DNA of 33,899 nucleotides, taken from the NCBI GenBank assembly GCA_905612245.1, contig CAJQRL010000030.1, positions 1-33,899 of the forward strand, in the 5' to 3' direction. Below the pieces are notes generated by a model. It ran no database searches. It was not told the origin of the DNA and saw only the letters and a program-made list of their open reading frames with translations. How positions within the stretch are numbered: position 1 is the first letter of the stretch; each line of letters opens with the position of its first letter. This DNA comes from an uncultured Nitrosomonadaceae bacterium. GTDB taxonomy: Bacteria > Pseudomonadota > Gammaproteobacteria > Burkholderiales > Nitrosomonadaceae. Below, piece by piece: positions 26,659 to 33,899 of the stretch. A program made the translations under genes and the position numbers.

Positions 26659-26848
26659 TAAATTGTTCCAGTTTTTCTGCCAAGAAGGTACGCTTCACTC
26701 TGCCTCAACAGAAGACGCCAAAATATGCTCAGGACCTAACTGACTAGTAAAATATGGTACCTATAGCCAAATACGATAATACGTTTCTTTAAGAAGGCTT
26801 AAAATAAACTAATTTAGAAAAATTTATTGTAACTCTGAATCCCTCACA

Positions 26849-29632
26849 ATGCATCCGACCAATAATCTTATTGAAGAGAAAATCCGATCTAGCCTAACTT
26901 TTAGTCGCTATGCGCAACGCATACTAGAAAGCGAACCCAATTTATGGGAAGAGCTTATGGATAATATACAGCAGCCTTTTCAAAGGGAGAGAATGCAAAC
27001 ATATTTGGATACCTTTCCAAATGCTGCTAGCGATAAAAATTCCCTCTATAGTGCTCTACGAAATTTACGGAAACGTGTAATGCTCCATTTAGCAGCACGG
27101 GACCTTAGTGGACTAGCAGATCTTTCTGAAGTTATGGAATGCATGACTAATTTAGCTGAAGTTACCATCTGTTTTTCACTGAAATGCCACCAAAGTTGGC
27201 TTGTTAAGCCCGAAGGATACGGTATGCCTAAGGGAAGCATATCCGGAACAGATCAGGAAATGCTGATAATCGCGATGGGCAAACTAGGCGGGGGGGAGCT
27301 CAATGTGTCCTCAGATGTTGATCTTATATTTTGCTATCCAGAAGATGGAGAAACCAATGGAGAGCATTCTCTTTCCAATAATGATTTTTTTGCTCGCCTT
27401 GGGCGTAAACTAATTTCAAGTCTCAATGACATTACTGCTGATGGGTATGTATTTCGTGTAGATATGCGTCTGCGCCCATATGGCGGGAAGGGTCCTTTAG
27501 TAATGAGTTTTGCCATGCTAGAAGAATATCTTATTACTCAGGGGCGCGAATGGGAGCGCTATGCCTGGATCAAAAGCCGAATATTAGCAGGCTCAAATAA
27601 AATAAAATTGACTCCCTTAAAACAAATAATACAACCATTCATATTCCGAAAATATCTGGATTTCAGTGCTTATGAGTCTATGCGTGAGATGCATTTACAA
27701 ATCCGACAAGAAGTCAGCCGCCGAGAAATACATGATGATATTAAACTTGGACCGGGCGGTATCCGTGAGATTGAATTTATAGCCCAAGTTTTTCAATTGA
27801 TACGTGGCGGTCTTGATAAAGAGCTTCGTATCCGTCCAACACTTTCTGTTTTAAGGTATCTACGTGAGAAAAAGAAGCTTACAGAAAAAATGACTATAGA
27901 ACTCACGGATGCCTATATTTTTTTACGTGATCTTGAGCATCGCCTACAATATTTGGATGATCAACAAACTCATAGATTACCGAACAATTCAGCAGATCAG
28001 CTCTTAATTACATCAGCAATGGGTTTCTCAAATTACGATCATTTTCTACAAAAGCTTGATACTCATCGAACCAATGTAACCCGATATTTTGAACAAGTCT
28101 TTACTAAACCAAATAAATCAGAGCCAGATAATGCGCTTACATGGCTATGGAATGAACAAAATGAGAATGAAGAAAAGACGGTGGCTACTATTGAACAATT
28201 AGGAAATATCGGATTTTCTAATCCCGACAAAACTCTTGTTTATTTACAAAAGTTTCGTAACAGTACTCGCTACAGACAATTGCCAGTCTCAAGCAGAAAT
28301 AGAATCAACGAATTGATCCCCATCCTGATTGAAACCTCTGTAAAGTTTCCGCCTGCAGACGCCACTCTAAAGCGTATTTTACAATTAATTGAGAGTATTA
28401 GTGGGCGAGCATCTTACCTCTCACTATTACTGGAAAACCCCTACACTCTGGAACGAATAGCCAAACTTGTTAGTGTTAGTCAATGGGCCTGTGAATATTT
28501 AACACAGCATCCGATTCTTCTGGATGAACTACTTAATGAGACCGACCTGCAAAGTAAAATTGACTGGCCTATATCTAGAATAGAGTTATTAAGACTGCTA
28601 AAGAACACCAATACCAATGATGAAGATCATACAAAATATCAAATGGATGTTCTGTATCATTTTCATTACTCAAAAGTATTTAAGTTACTTGCTAGGGACC
28701 TAGAGAAATTATTACCTCTGGAAGAATTAAGTGATCACCTAACTAGCCTTGCTGATCTAATACTTGATGTAATTTTACATTTATCCTGGTCAGGATTGAT
28801 AAATAAAAATCAGGAAAATCCTGTCTTTGCAATTATTGGTTATGGCAAATTAGGGGGGAAAGAACTTGGTTATGCATCTGATCTTGATATCATTTTTCTT
28901 TATGACGATTCTCACCCTGACGCCTCAAATATTTATGCAAAATTAGGCAAACGCATCAATTCCTGGCTTACCAGCTATACGTCAGCAGGACTATTGTATA
29001 AAACGGATCTGCGCCTACGTCCCAATGGAGTGAGTGGCCTACTAGTAAGCTCTATTGAAGCTTTTAGAGAATATCAAAAACAGCAAGCTTGGGTATGGGA
29101 ACATCAAGCATTAACTCGCGCACGTTTTGTAGCAGGAGACCCCCGAGTAGGAGAAGACTTTGAGAAGATCCGTAAGGAAGTCTTATGTCAGAAACGAAAT
29201 TTGACAGACCTAAAAAATGAAATCTTAATCATGCGAAAAAAAATGCTGGATAGCCACCCGAACACGACTCAATTATTCGATATCAAGCATGACCGGGGAG
29301 GAATTATTGATGTTGAATTTATAGTGCAGTATTTGGTTCTTGGCTATTCATACAAACACTCTACACTTACAAATAATATTGGCAACATTGGATTACTTAA
29401 ACTCTCAGGGGAACTTGGGCTTATTTCTAAATCAAGTGCTGAGGAAGTATTAGAAGCTTACAGAGAATTTCGGCGCGTACAGCATCGACTAAGATTAAAT
29501 ACTGATTCAACTCAATCAGATAATCCAACAATACAGAATAGACAACAAAAGTTTGCCAGAATTGAGATGAGCTATCTGGAAAAGGCTCGTTCATCAGTAC
29601 TTCAATTATGGGGGGAAATACTTGGTGAGTAG
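26849..29632 (+). CDS. glnE: Bifunctional glutamine synthetase adenylyltransferase/deadenylylase
   Basis: Regulates glutamine synthetase by adding or removing AMP according to nitrogen status, under control of PII. The 927-residue protein (E. coli 946) contains both nucleotidyltransferase domains: the N-terminal deadenylylase with GKLGGGELNVSSDVD (144-158) and the C-terminal adenylyltransferase with GKLGGKELGYASDLD (666-680), each keeping its Asp-x-Asp metal ligands, with helical regulatory segments between (about 330-640). The ATG has no clear Shine-Dalgarno sequence. It is divergent from yhdP (190-bp gap) and followed by ilvE. No glnA or glnB is in the window. Confidence 0.97.
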   Translation: MHPTNNLIEEKIRSSLTFSRYAQRILESEPNLWEELMDNIQQPFQRERMQTYLDTFPNAASDKNSLYSALRNLRKRVMLHLAARDLSGLADLSEVMECMTNLAEVTICFSLKCHQSWLVKPEGYGMPKGSISGTDQEMLIIAMGKLGGGELNVSSDVDLIFCYPEDGETNGEHSLSNNDFFARLGRKLISSLNDITADGYVFRVDMRLRPYGGKGPLVMSFAMLEEYLITQGREWERYAWIKSRILAGSNKIKLTPLKQIIQPFIFRKYLDFSAYESMREMHLQIRQEVSRREIHDDIKLGPGGIREIEFIAQVFQLIRGGLDKELRIRPTLSVLRYLREKKKLTEKMTIELTDAYIFLRDLEHRLQYLDDQQTHRLPNNSADQLLITSAMGFSNYDHFLQKLDTHRTNVTRYFEQVFTKPNKSEPDNALTWLWNEQNENEEKTVATIEQLGNIGFSNPDKTLVYLQKFRNSTRYRQLPVSSRNRINELIPILIETSVKFPPADATLKRILQLIESISGRASYLSLLLENPYTLERIAKLVSVSQWACEYLTQHPILLDELLNETDLQSKIDWPISRIELLRLLKNTNTNDEDHTKYQMDVLYHFHYSKVFKLLARDLEKLLPLEELSDHLTSLADLILDVILHLSWSGLINKNQENPVFAIIGYGKLGGKELGYASDLDIIFLYDDSHPDASNIYAKLGKRINSWLTSYTSAGLLYKTDLRLRPNGVSGLLVSSIEAFREYQKQQAWVWEHQALTRARFVAGDPRVGEDFEKIRKEVLCQKRNLTDLKNEILIMRKKMLDSHPNTTQLFDIKHDRGGIIDVEFIVQYLVLGYSYKHSTLTNNIGNIGLLKLSGELGLISKSSAEEVLEAYREFRRVQHRLRLNTDSTQSDNPTIQNRQQKFARIEMSYLEKARSSVLQLWGEILGE

Positions 29633-29755
29633 CCCTCTATTACTAACATAGCGCTTATTTCTCTACATTAATCTCTTAAAGCAAATACATTCTTATTTCT
29701 TTATAAAAAAAGTGAGTTAAAATGTATCTTTCAAATAATTCTCGGAGATTTCTTA

Positions 29756-30676
29756 ATGTCAATGGCTGACAGAGACGGCCTAATTTGGAGCGATGGCAAG
29801 ATGGTTCCTTGGCGCGATGCCACAACACATGTACTCACCCACACCCTACATTATGGTATGGGAGTATTTGAAGGTTTACGTGCTTATCAAACTAACCAGG
29901 GCACTGCCATCTTTCGGCTTTTGGAACATACTGACAGATTATTCAATTCAGCCCATATTTTTATGATGAAGATACCATACGATAAAGCCACCTTAATGGA
30001 GGCCCAACTTGAAGTGGTAAAACAAAATAAGCTGGAGTCATGCTACATTCGTCCTATTGTTTTCTATGGTTCTGAAGACATGGGGATTTCCGCAAAAAAA
30101 CTCTCGGTACATGTAGCTATCGCAGCTTGGCCGTGGGGCACATACCTTGGTAAAGATAGTCTTGAGAAAGGTATTCGGGTCAAGACCTCTTCATTCTCAC
30201 GCCACCATGTCAATGTCAACATGTGTCGTGCTAAATCAGTTACCACCTATGCTAATTCTATGCTGGCTCATCAAGAAGTCATAATTGACGGCTATGATGA
30301 AGCACTATTATTAGATGTGAGCGGCTATGTTGCAGAGGGATCAGGTGAAAATATTTTTATTATTAAGAATAACAAACTATATACTCCAGACATGACTTCT
30401 TGTTTAGAAGGTATTACTCGTGCCTCTATTATTGAATTTGCTGGAGAAATAGGTATCCCAGTCATAGAAAAACGTATCACCAGGGATGAGGTTTATTGTG
30501 CAGATGAAGCTTTCTTTACTGGAACTGCTGCAGAGGTCACACCTATTCGTGAGCTTGATAACCGAATTATTGGTATTGGCAGCCGCGGCCCAATTACTAC
30601 AAAGCTACAAACTATGTTTTTTGATTCTGTAAAAGGAAAGTCTAATAATCATGAAAATTGGCTAACATACGTTTGA
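29756..30676 (+). CDS. ilvE: Branched-chain amino acid aminotransferase
   Basis: PLP enzyme (fold type IV) making leucine, isoleucine and valine from their keto acids. The 306-residue product has the N-terminal LHYGMGVFEGLRAY, the Schiff-base Lys160 in NMCRAKSVTTYANSMLA, and the cofactor-binding segment EGSGENIFII with the glutamate of the family. Near the C-terminus TGTAAEVTPI is typical of branched-chain rather than D-amino acid enzymes. Length equals E. coli IlvE (309). GGAG lies 8 nt before this ATG, which selects it over the ATG two codons later. The zinc-finger gene follows after 9 bp. Confidence 0.96.
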   Translation: MSMADRDGLIWSDGKMVPWRDATTHVLTHTLHYGMGVFEGLRAYQTNQGTAIFRLLEHTDRLFNSAHIFMMKIPYDKATLMEAQLEVVKQNKLESCYIRPIVFYGSEDMGISAKKLSVHVAIAAWPWGTYLGKDSLEKGIRVKTSSFSRHHVNVNMCRAKSVTTYANSMLAHQEVIIDGYDEALLLDVSGYVAEGSGENIFIIKNNKLYTPDMTSCLEGITRASIIEFAGEIGIPVIEKRITRDEVYCADEAFFTGTAAEVTPIRELDNRIIGIGSRGPITTKLQTMFFDSVKGKSNNHENWLTYV

Positions 30677-30685
30677 TTAAGCCTA

Positions 30686-30904
30686 ATGGATAAAACTATG
30701 CAAAATCATACTACCGATAATAAGCAGCGAAGAGTAGAAATCGCTATAGAGGACTTACCACTACACTGTCCGACACCGTCAATGCCGATATGGAGTTCGC
30801 ATCCCAGAGTATTCCTACCTATAAAAGATACTGGTGAAGCTTTATGCCCATATTGCGGGACACTTTATGCTCTCAAAGACAAAATATCAGCAGAGCATCC
30901 TTAG
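30686..30904 (+). CDS. CHCC zinc-finger protein (NDUFS6-like)
   Basis: A 72-residue protein with the zf-CHCC pattern: Cys28, His39 in WSSHPRVFL, and Cys54-x2-Cys57 in LCPYCGTLY. The domain is the one found in the mitochondrial complex I subunit NDUFS6 and in small bacterial proteins. Bacterial function is unclear. It starts 9 bp after ilvE and is almost certainly in the same transcript, a pairing I know from betaproteobacteria. A second ATG at 30698 has GGAT better placed upstream and would give 68 residues, so the exact start is uncertain. Confidence 0.88.
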   Translation: MDKTMQNHTTDNKQRRVEIAIEDLPLHCPTPSMPIWSSHPRVFLPIKDTGEALCPYCGTLYALKDKISAEHP

Positions 30905-31008
30905 TCTTCTTATCTATATCCAAGTAAAACAAAAATTTATTTCTGGTACTAATATAAGAAATTATAAATATTTGTAGCACTGTATTAGATATATTACATA
31001 TATCCATT

Positions 31009-32385
31009 ATGAATAAACCTCCCCATGAAATCTTCAAGGCCTACGATATACGAGGCATTGTCGGAAAAACTTTAAATACTGACATTATTAAAACTATTGG
31101 TCATTCCATTGGCTCTGAGGCAAAAGCTCGTGGCCTTACATCAATAGCAATAGGACGTGACGGTAGACTATCTGGTTCAGAGCTTTCACATTCTCTTGCT
31201 GAAGGAATACAAAAAAGCGGAATTAATGTACTAGATGTAGGAATGGTTGCCACGCCAATGCTTTATTTTGCCGCTCACGAACTATGTAACTACTCCGGTG
31301 TAATGGTTACTGGTAGTCATAACCCGCCAGACTATAACGGCCTGAAAATTGTATTAGGTGGCGAATCATTAGCAGCTGAATCAATACAAAATTTACGTGT
31401 TCGTATTGAAAATAATAATTTTATTAATGGGAAAGGTAAATACAGCAAACAAGATATAACTGAAATGTATTTAAACTGTATTACCAGTGATATCAAACTG
31501 GCACGTCCAATTAAAATTATCATCGACTGTGGAAATGGCGTGGCTGGAGCTTATGCGCCGACTCTCTTCCGAAGACTTGGGTGTGAGGTTACTGAGTTAT
31601 TTTGTGAGGTAGATGGAACCTTTCCAAATCACCACCCTGACCCATCAGTTCCCGAAAATTTATATGATTTAATCCTTGCGCTTAATACAACTAATGCAGA
31701 AATAGGACTTGCCTTTGATGGTGATGGGGATCGTTTAGGTATTGTTACAAAAGATGGAAACATTATTTATCCGGATAGACAACTAATGTTATTCGCTGCC
31801 GATGTGCTATCAAGAAACCCTAGCGGAAAAATTATTTTTGATGTGAAATGTACACGTAAATTAGCTCCATGGATAGAATCTCACGGTGGCAAGCCAATAA
31901 TGTGGAAAACTGGACACTCATTTATAAAAGGCAAACTAAAAGAAACAGGTGCTTTATTAGCAGGTGAAATGAGTGGCCATATTTTCTTCAAAGAAAGATG
32001 GTATGGATTTGATGATGGGCTTTATGCAGGTGCACGCTTACTAGAATTACTTAGTCACAAAGAAGACTGCAGCGAAACTCTAAACTCTATTCCAGATTCT
32101 ATTAATACGCCAGAACTTCAAATTAAGCTTGAAGAGGGTGAGAATTATGCGCTAATTTCTCAATTACAGAAAACCGCAAAATTTGATAATCCAGAACAAG
32201 TCATAACAGTTGATGGGCTGCGGGTAGAATACAAAGATGGATTTGGCCTAATACGCTCCTCCAATACCACACCAGTTGTTGTACTACGATTTGAGGCTGA
32301 TAACGAAATTTCATTAAAACGGATCCAGGATGATTTTCGTAGAGTTATTCTACAAGCTAAGCCAGACGCAAATTTACCATTCTAA
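31009..32385 (+). CDS. Phosphomannomutase/phosphoglucomutase
   Basis: Alpha-D-phosphohexomutase interconverting hexose 6- and 1-phosphates for sugar nucleotides used in polysaccharide and LPS synthesis. The 458-residue product contains the four active-site loops: catalytic phosphoserine Ser103 in TGSHNPPDYNG, the Mg2+ loop DGDGDR (237-242), the sugar-specificity loop GEMSGHIFF (319-327), and the phosphate-binding loop RSSNTTPVVVLRFE near the C-terminus. GEMSGH is the form seen in the bifunctional AlgC-type enzymes. Length equals Pseudomonas AlgC (463). No clear ribosome site. It stands alone, 104 bp after the zinc-finger gene. Confidence 0.95.
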   Translation: MNKPPHEIFKAYDIRGIVGKTLNTDIIKTIGHSIGSEAKARGLTSIAIGRDGRLSGSELSHSLAEGIQKSGINVLDVGMVATPMLYFAAHELCNYSGVMVTGSHNPPDYNGLKIVLGGESLAAESIQNLRVRIENNNFINGKGKYSKQDITEMYLNCITSDIKLARPIKIIIDCGNGVAGAYAPTLFRRLGCEVTELFCEVDGTFPNHHPDPSVPENLYDLILALNTTNAEIGLAFDGDGDRLGIVTKDGNIIYPDRQLMLFAADVLSRNPSGKIIFDVKCTRKLAPWIESHGGKPIMWKTGHSFIKGKLKETGALLAGEMSGHIFFKERWYGFDDGLYAGARLLELLSHKEDCSETLNSIPDSINTPELQIKLEEGENYALISQLQKTAKFDNPEQVITVDGLRVEYKDGFGLIRSSNTTPVVVLRFEADNEISLKRIQDDFRRVILQAKPDANLPF

Positions 32386-32469
32386 GGTTCTGATGAAACA
32401 TCTAGGCTGCAAGGATAACTCTACTTAAGATAAAAAAATATACGCAAATATAAGAGATATGAAACATAT

Positions 32470-32525
32470 TAGAATCTAATAATTTGGTATTTATATAATT
32501 GTAATGAGCATTTAACAATTGTTAA
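32470..32525 (+). promoter_or_regulatory. Candidate promoter and operator-like palindrome for the phosphatase gene
   Basis: TATAAT (32494-32499) is a perfect -10; the best -35 at usable spacing is TAGAAT (32470-32475), only a 3/6 match. Just downstream, TTAACAATTGTTAA (32512-32525) is a perfect 14-bp palindrome placed where the transcript would begin. AAAGGA then precedes the ATG at 32542 by 9 nt. Confidence 0.35.
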
Positions 32526-32541
32526 CAAAGGATGTAATTAG

Positions 32542-33030
32542 ATGGTAAAGGTATTATTTGTCTGCATGGGAAATATCTGTCGCTCGCCTACAGCTGAAGC
32601 TGTGTTTAGGCATCAAGCTAAAGCCCCCATATCTAAAAATAAAATTCTCGTGGATTCCGCCGGTACACATGATTATCATATTGGTGAACCGCCAGATGGG
32701 CGCGCACAAAAGATAGCGAGAGAACATGGCTATGATATGGAAGGGTTACGTGCCCGCCAGTTCAATACTAGAGACTTTGATATTTTCCACTATATACTAG
32801 CAATGGATAAACATAATTTCTCTATTCTTAACGACCTATGTCCACCGCAGTATAACTATAAGCTAGGCATGCTAATGCAATATAGTAAAAATTATACTGA
32901 AAATGAAGAGGTGCCTGATCCATATTTTGGCGGGGACCAAGGGTTTGAAAAAGTACTAAAAATGATTGAAGATGCTGGAGAGGGATTGCTTTACAAAATT
33001 AATAAAGAAAATAAGAATATTTCAATCTGA
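32542..33030 (+). CDS. Low-molecular-weight protein-tyrosine phosphatase
   Basis: Cytoplasmic phosphatase of the arsenate reductase-like LMW-PTP fold. The 162-residue product opens with the P-loop VCMGNICRSP (nucleophile Cys8, Arg14, Ser15) and keeps the general acid Asp126 in VPDPYFGG. Length is typical. In other proteobacteria such enzymes act on tyrosine-kinase systems for exopolysaccharide, but no kinase or polysaccharide cluster is adjacent here, so the substrate is open. It has a good AAAGGA ribosome site and its own candidate promoter. It converges on rne across a strong hairpin. Confidence 0.94.
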   Translation: MVKVLFVCMGNICRSPTAEAVFRHQAKAPISKNKILVDSAGTHDYHIGEPPDGRAQKIAREHGYDMEGLRARQFNTRDFDIFHYILAMDKHNFSILNDLCPPQYNYKLGMLMQYSKNYTENEEVPDPYFGGDQGFEKVLKMIEDAGEGLLYKINKENKNISI

Positions 33031-33048
33031 AGGCTATTAATCACATCA

Positions 33049-33084
33049 AAATATAAAGCAGGAATAAATCCCTACTTTATATTT
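33049..33084. terminator. Bidirectional terminator between the phosphatase gene and rne
   Basis: AAATATAAAG and CTTTATATTT (10 bp) enclose an inner AGG/CCT stem after one mismatch, with an 8-nt loop. A T-rich tail follows on the plus strand and an A-rich arm gives T-rich sequence on the other strand. It lies between the stops of the two convergent genes (33030 and 33105). Confidence 0.65.
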
Positions 33085-33104
33085 ATTTAACTCAACACTT
33101 TACT

Positions 33105-33899
33105 TTATTTCTGTGTCTCAACCTGTACTAGCGGCTCACTCACCTTTGCAGTTGATTTTGCAGGCCTTATCCTCTTCTTCTTTGAAGTTGTAGCATCGGC
33201 AAAGGTTGTTATTTTTTCTTGTTTTGTCTCGATCATAACTAGTTTACTTGTAGCCAATTTCTTTGATTTGCCATCACTTAACGGTACAGTCTGACTAACT
33301 TTTTTAGGCTTAGAAGAGGGAACCTTTGGCTTCTCTACCTTTAATGCTGGAGCAGATTTGGCAGGAGAAATTATCGGCTCTTTAACAGTTTCTTCTGAAA
33401 CTGATGACTTCTCTGAATCTGACGACGCGTGAGATACCTTTGATTCTTTCTCTGAAATAAGCTCATCTTTATTAATAGCCGCCTTAATTGGAGGAGTACG
33501 CCTAACTCCTTCAGATTTCTTAGCTACCTCCTGTCGTACTGGAGAATCTATAGATATTTCATCAGAGGTTTGTTTTGGTAAAGTATCTAAGCCATTCTTC
33601 TTTTCTTCCTCTCCAGAACCCATATCTTTCTTTATTTGCGCATCTCGTTCGAGAACACGTTCATTCCTCTCACGCTGCTGCTTTCCACCGCGGCGGCGGC
33701 GTGGGCGCCCACCATCTTCTCCCTGTGCCGCCTTATTTTCAATTGGTAATTTTTCTCCCTCAGCCAAAGACTTAGGTTCAACTCTATCATCACGTGATGA
33801 ACGTGGCTGCCTTCTATTAGGAGATCTCTCAGTTTGACTTTTTTGATCAGTTTGTGAAGGGTGTTGTCCTGCCACCGCACGCCCCTGATTTATATTGGC
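33105..33899 (-). CDS. rne: Probable ribonuclease E, C-terminal region (partial)
   Basis: The frame is open to the right edge (codons upstream of the first start-like GTG at 33875 read ANINQGRA), so this is the 3' part of a longer gene. The visible 265 codons are disordered in character: a Ser/Gln/Arg-rich part, then an arginine cluster GRPRRRRGGKQQRERNERV, then a long Lys/Ser/Pro/Glu-rich tail ending in VQVETQK. This matches the RNA-binding and scaffold half of RNase E, which processes rRNA and decays mRNA in the degradosome. No catalytic-domain motif is inside the window, so the name rests on composition, the arginine-rich segment and the neighbouring phosphatase gene, a known betaproteobacterial neighbour. 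Another Arg/Lys-rich protein is possible. Confidence 0.6.
   Translation of the reverse strand, partial: ANINQGRAVAGQHPSQTDQKSQTERSPNRRQPRSSRDDRVEPKSLAEGEKLPIENKAAQGEDGGRPRRRRGGKQQRERNERVLERDAQIKKDMGSGEEEKKNGLDTLPKQTSDEISIDSPVRQEVAKKSEGVRRTPPIKAAINKDELISEKESKVSHASSDSEKSSVSEETVKEPIISPAKSAPALKVEKPKVPSSKPKKVSQTVPLSDGKSKKLATSKLVMIETKQEKITTFADATTSKKKRIRPAKSTAKVSEPLVQVETQK

Noticed and set aside
33575-33880. Overlapping frames on both strands inside the rne tail
   Set aside because: Caused by the biased Lys/Arg/Glu/Ser codons of the disordered RNase E region; no start signals.

Overview
This AT-rich window looks like chromosomal housekeeping DNA from a Gram-negative bacterium, most likely a betaproteobacterium. 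The evidence is a set of neighbourhoods typical of that class as I know them: glnE, ilvE and a CHCC zinc-finger gene in a row; yhdP, a nitrilase-like gene and tldD in a row; a DUF3106 gene followed by an RDD gene; an RpfE-type phosphoglycerate-mutase-like gene beside recJ; and pmbA divergent from darP. A Nitrosomonadales-type organism with lowered GC is possible, but that is inference. I see no rRNA, tRNA, CRISPR array, insertion sequence or phage gene.

Layout. 1-6.3 kb: a sodium/proton dicarboxylate or acidic amino acid symporter, a small secreted protein, and an RND efflux adaptor plus pump with no outer membrane factor. 6.3-12.7 kb (minus strand): serB, mfd and recJ. 12.8-15.3 kb (minus): the RpfE-type gene and pmbA. 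15.5-16.9 kb (plus): darP and a serine carboxylesterase, with a 63-bp tandem duplication in front of darP. 16.9-18.9 kb (minus): a tonB-exbB-exbD energy-transduction operon, apparently led by a 34-codon signal-peptide ORF whose stop lies 2 nt before the tonB start. 18.9-19.4 kb: about 500 bp without a gene, containing several dyads and short tandem repeats. 19.4-20.3 kb (plus): DUF3106 and RDD proteins. 20.4-26.7 kb (minus): yhdP, nitrilase and tldD. 26.8-32.4 kb (plus): glnE, ilvE, CHCC zinc finger and a phosphomannomutase/phosphoglucomutase. 32.5-33.0 kb: a low-molecular-weight tyrosine phosphatase, convergent with what is probably the 3' part of rne, which runs off the right edge.

How it works together. 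TldD and PmbA (TldE) form one heterodimeric peptidase in characterised relatives but are encoded here in two loci about 5 kb apart. GlnE (nitrogen control), IlvE and SerB are amino acid metabolism. Mfd and RecJ are DNA repair. YhdP, the sugar-phosphate mutase, the RND pump and TonB-ExbBD all serve the cell envelope.

Nothing here is clearly a new defence or mobile system. The most interesting unexplained items are the small ORF fused closely to the tonB operon, the darP-upstream tandem repeat whose arms keep pairing between copies, the dyad-rich gap, and a strong isolated palindrome upstream of the efflux genes.
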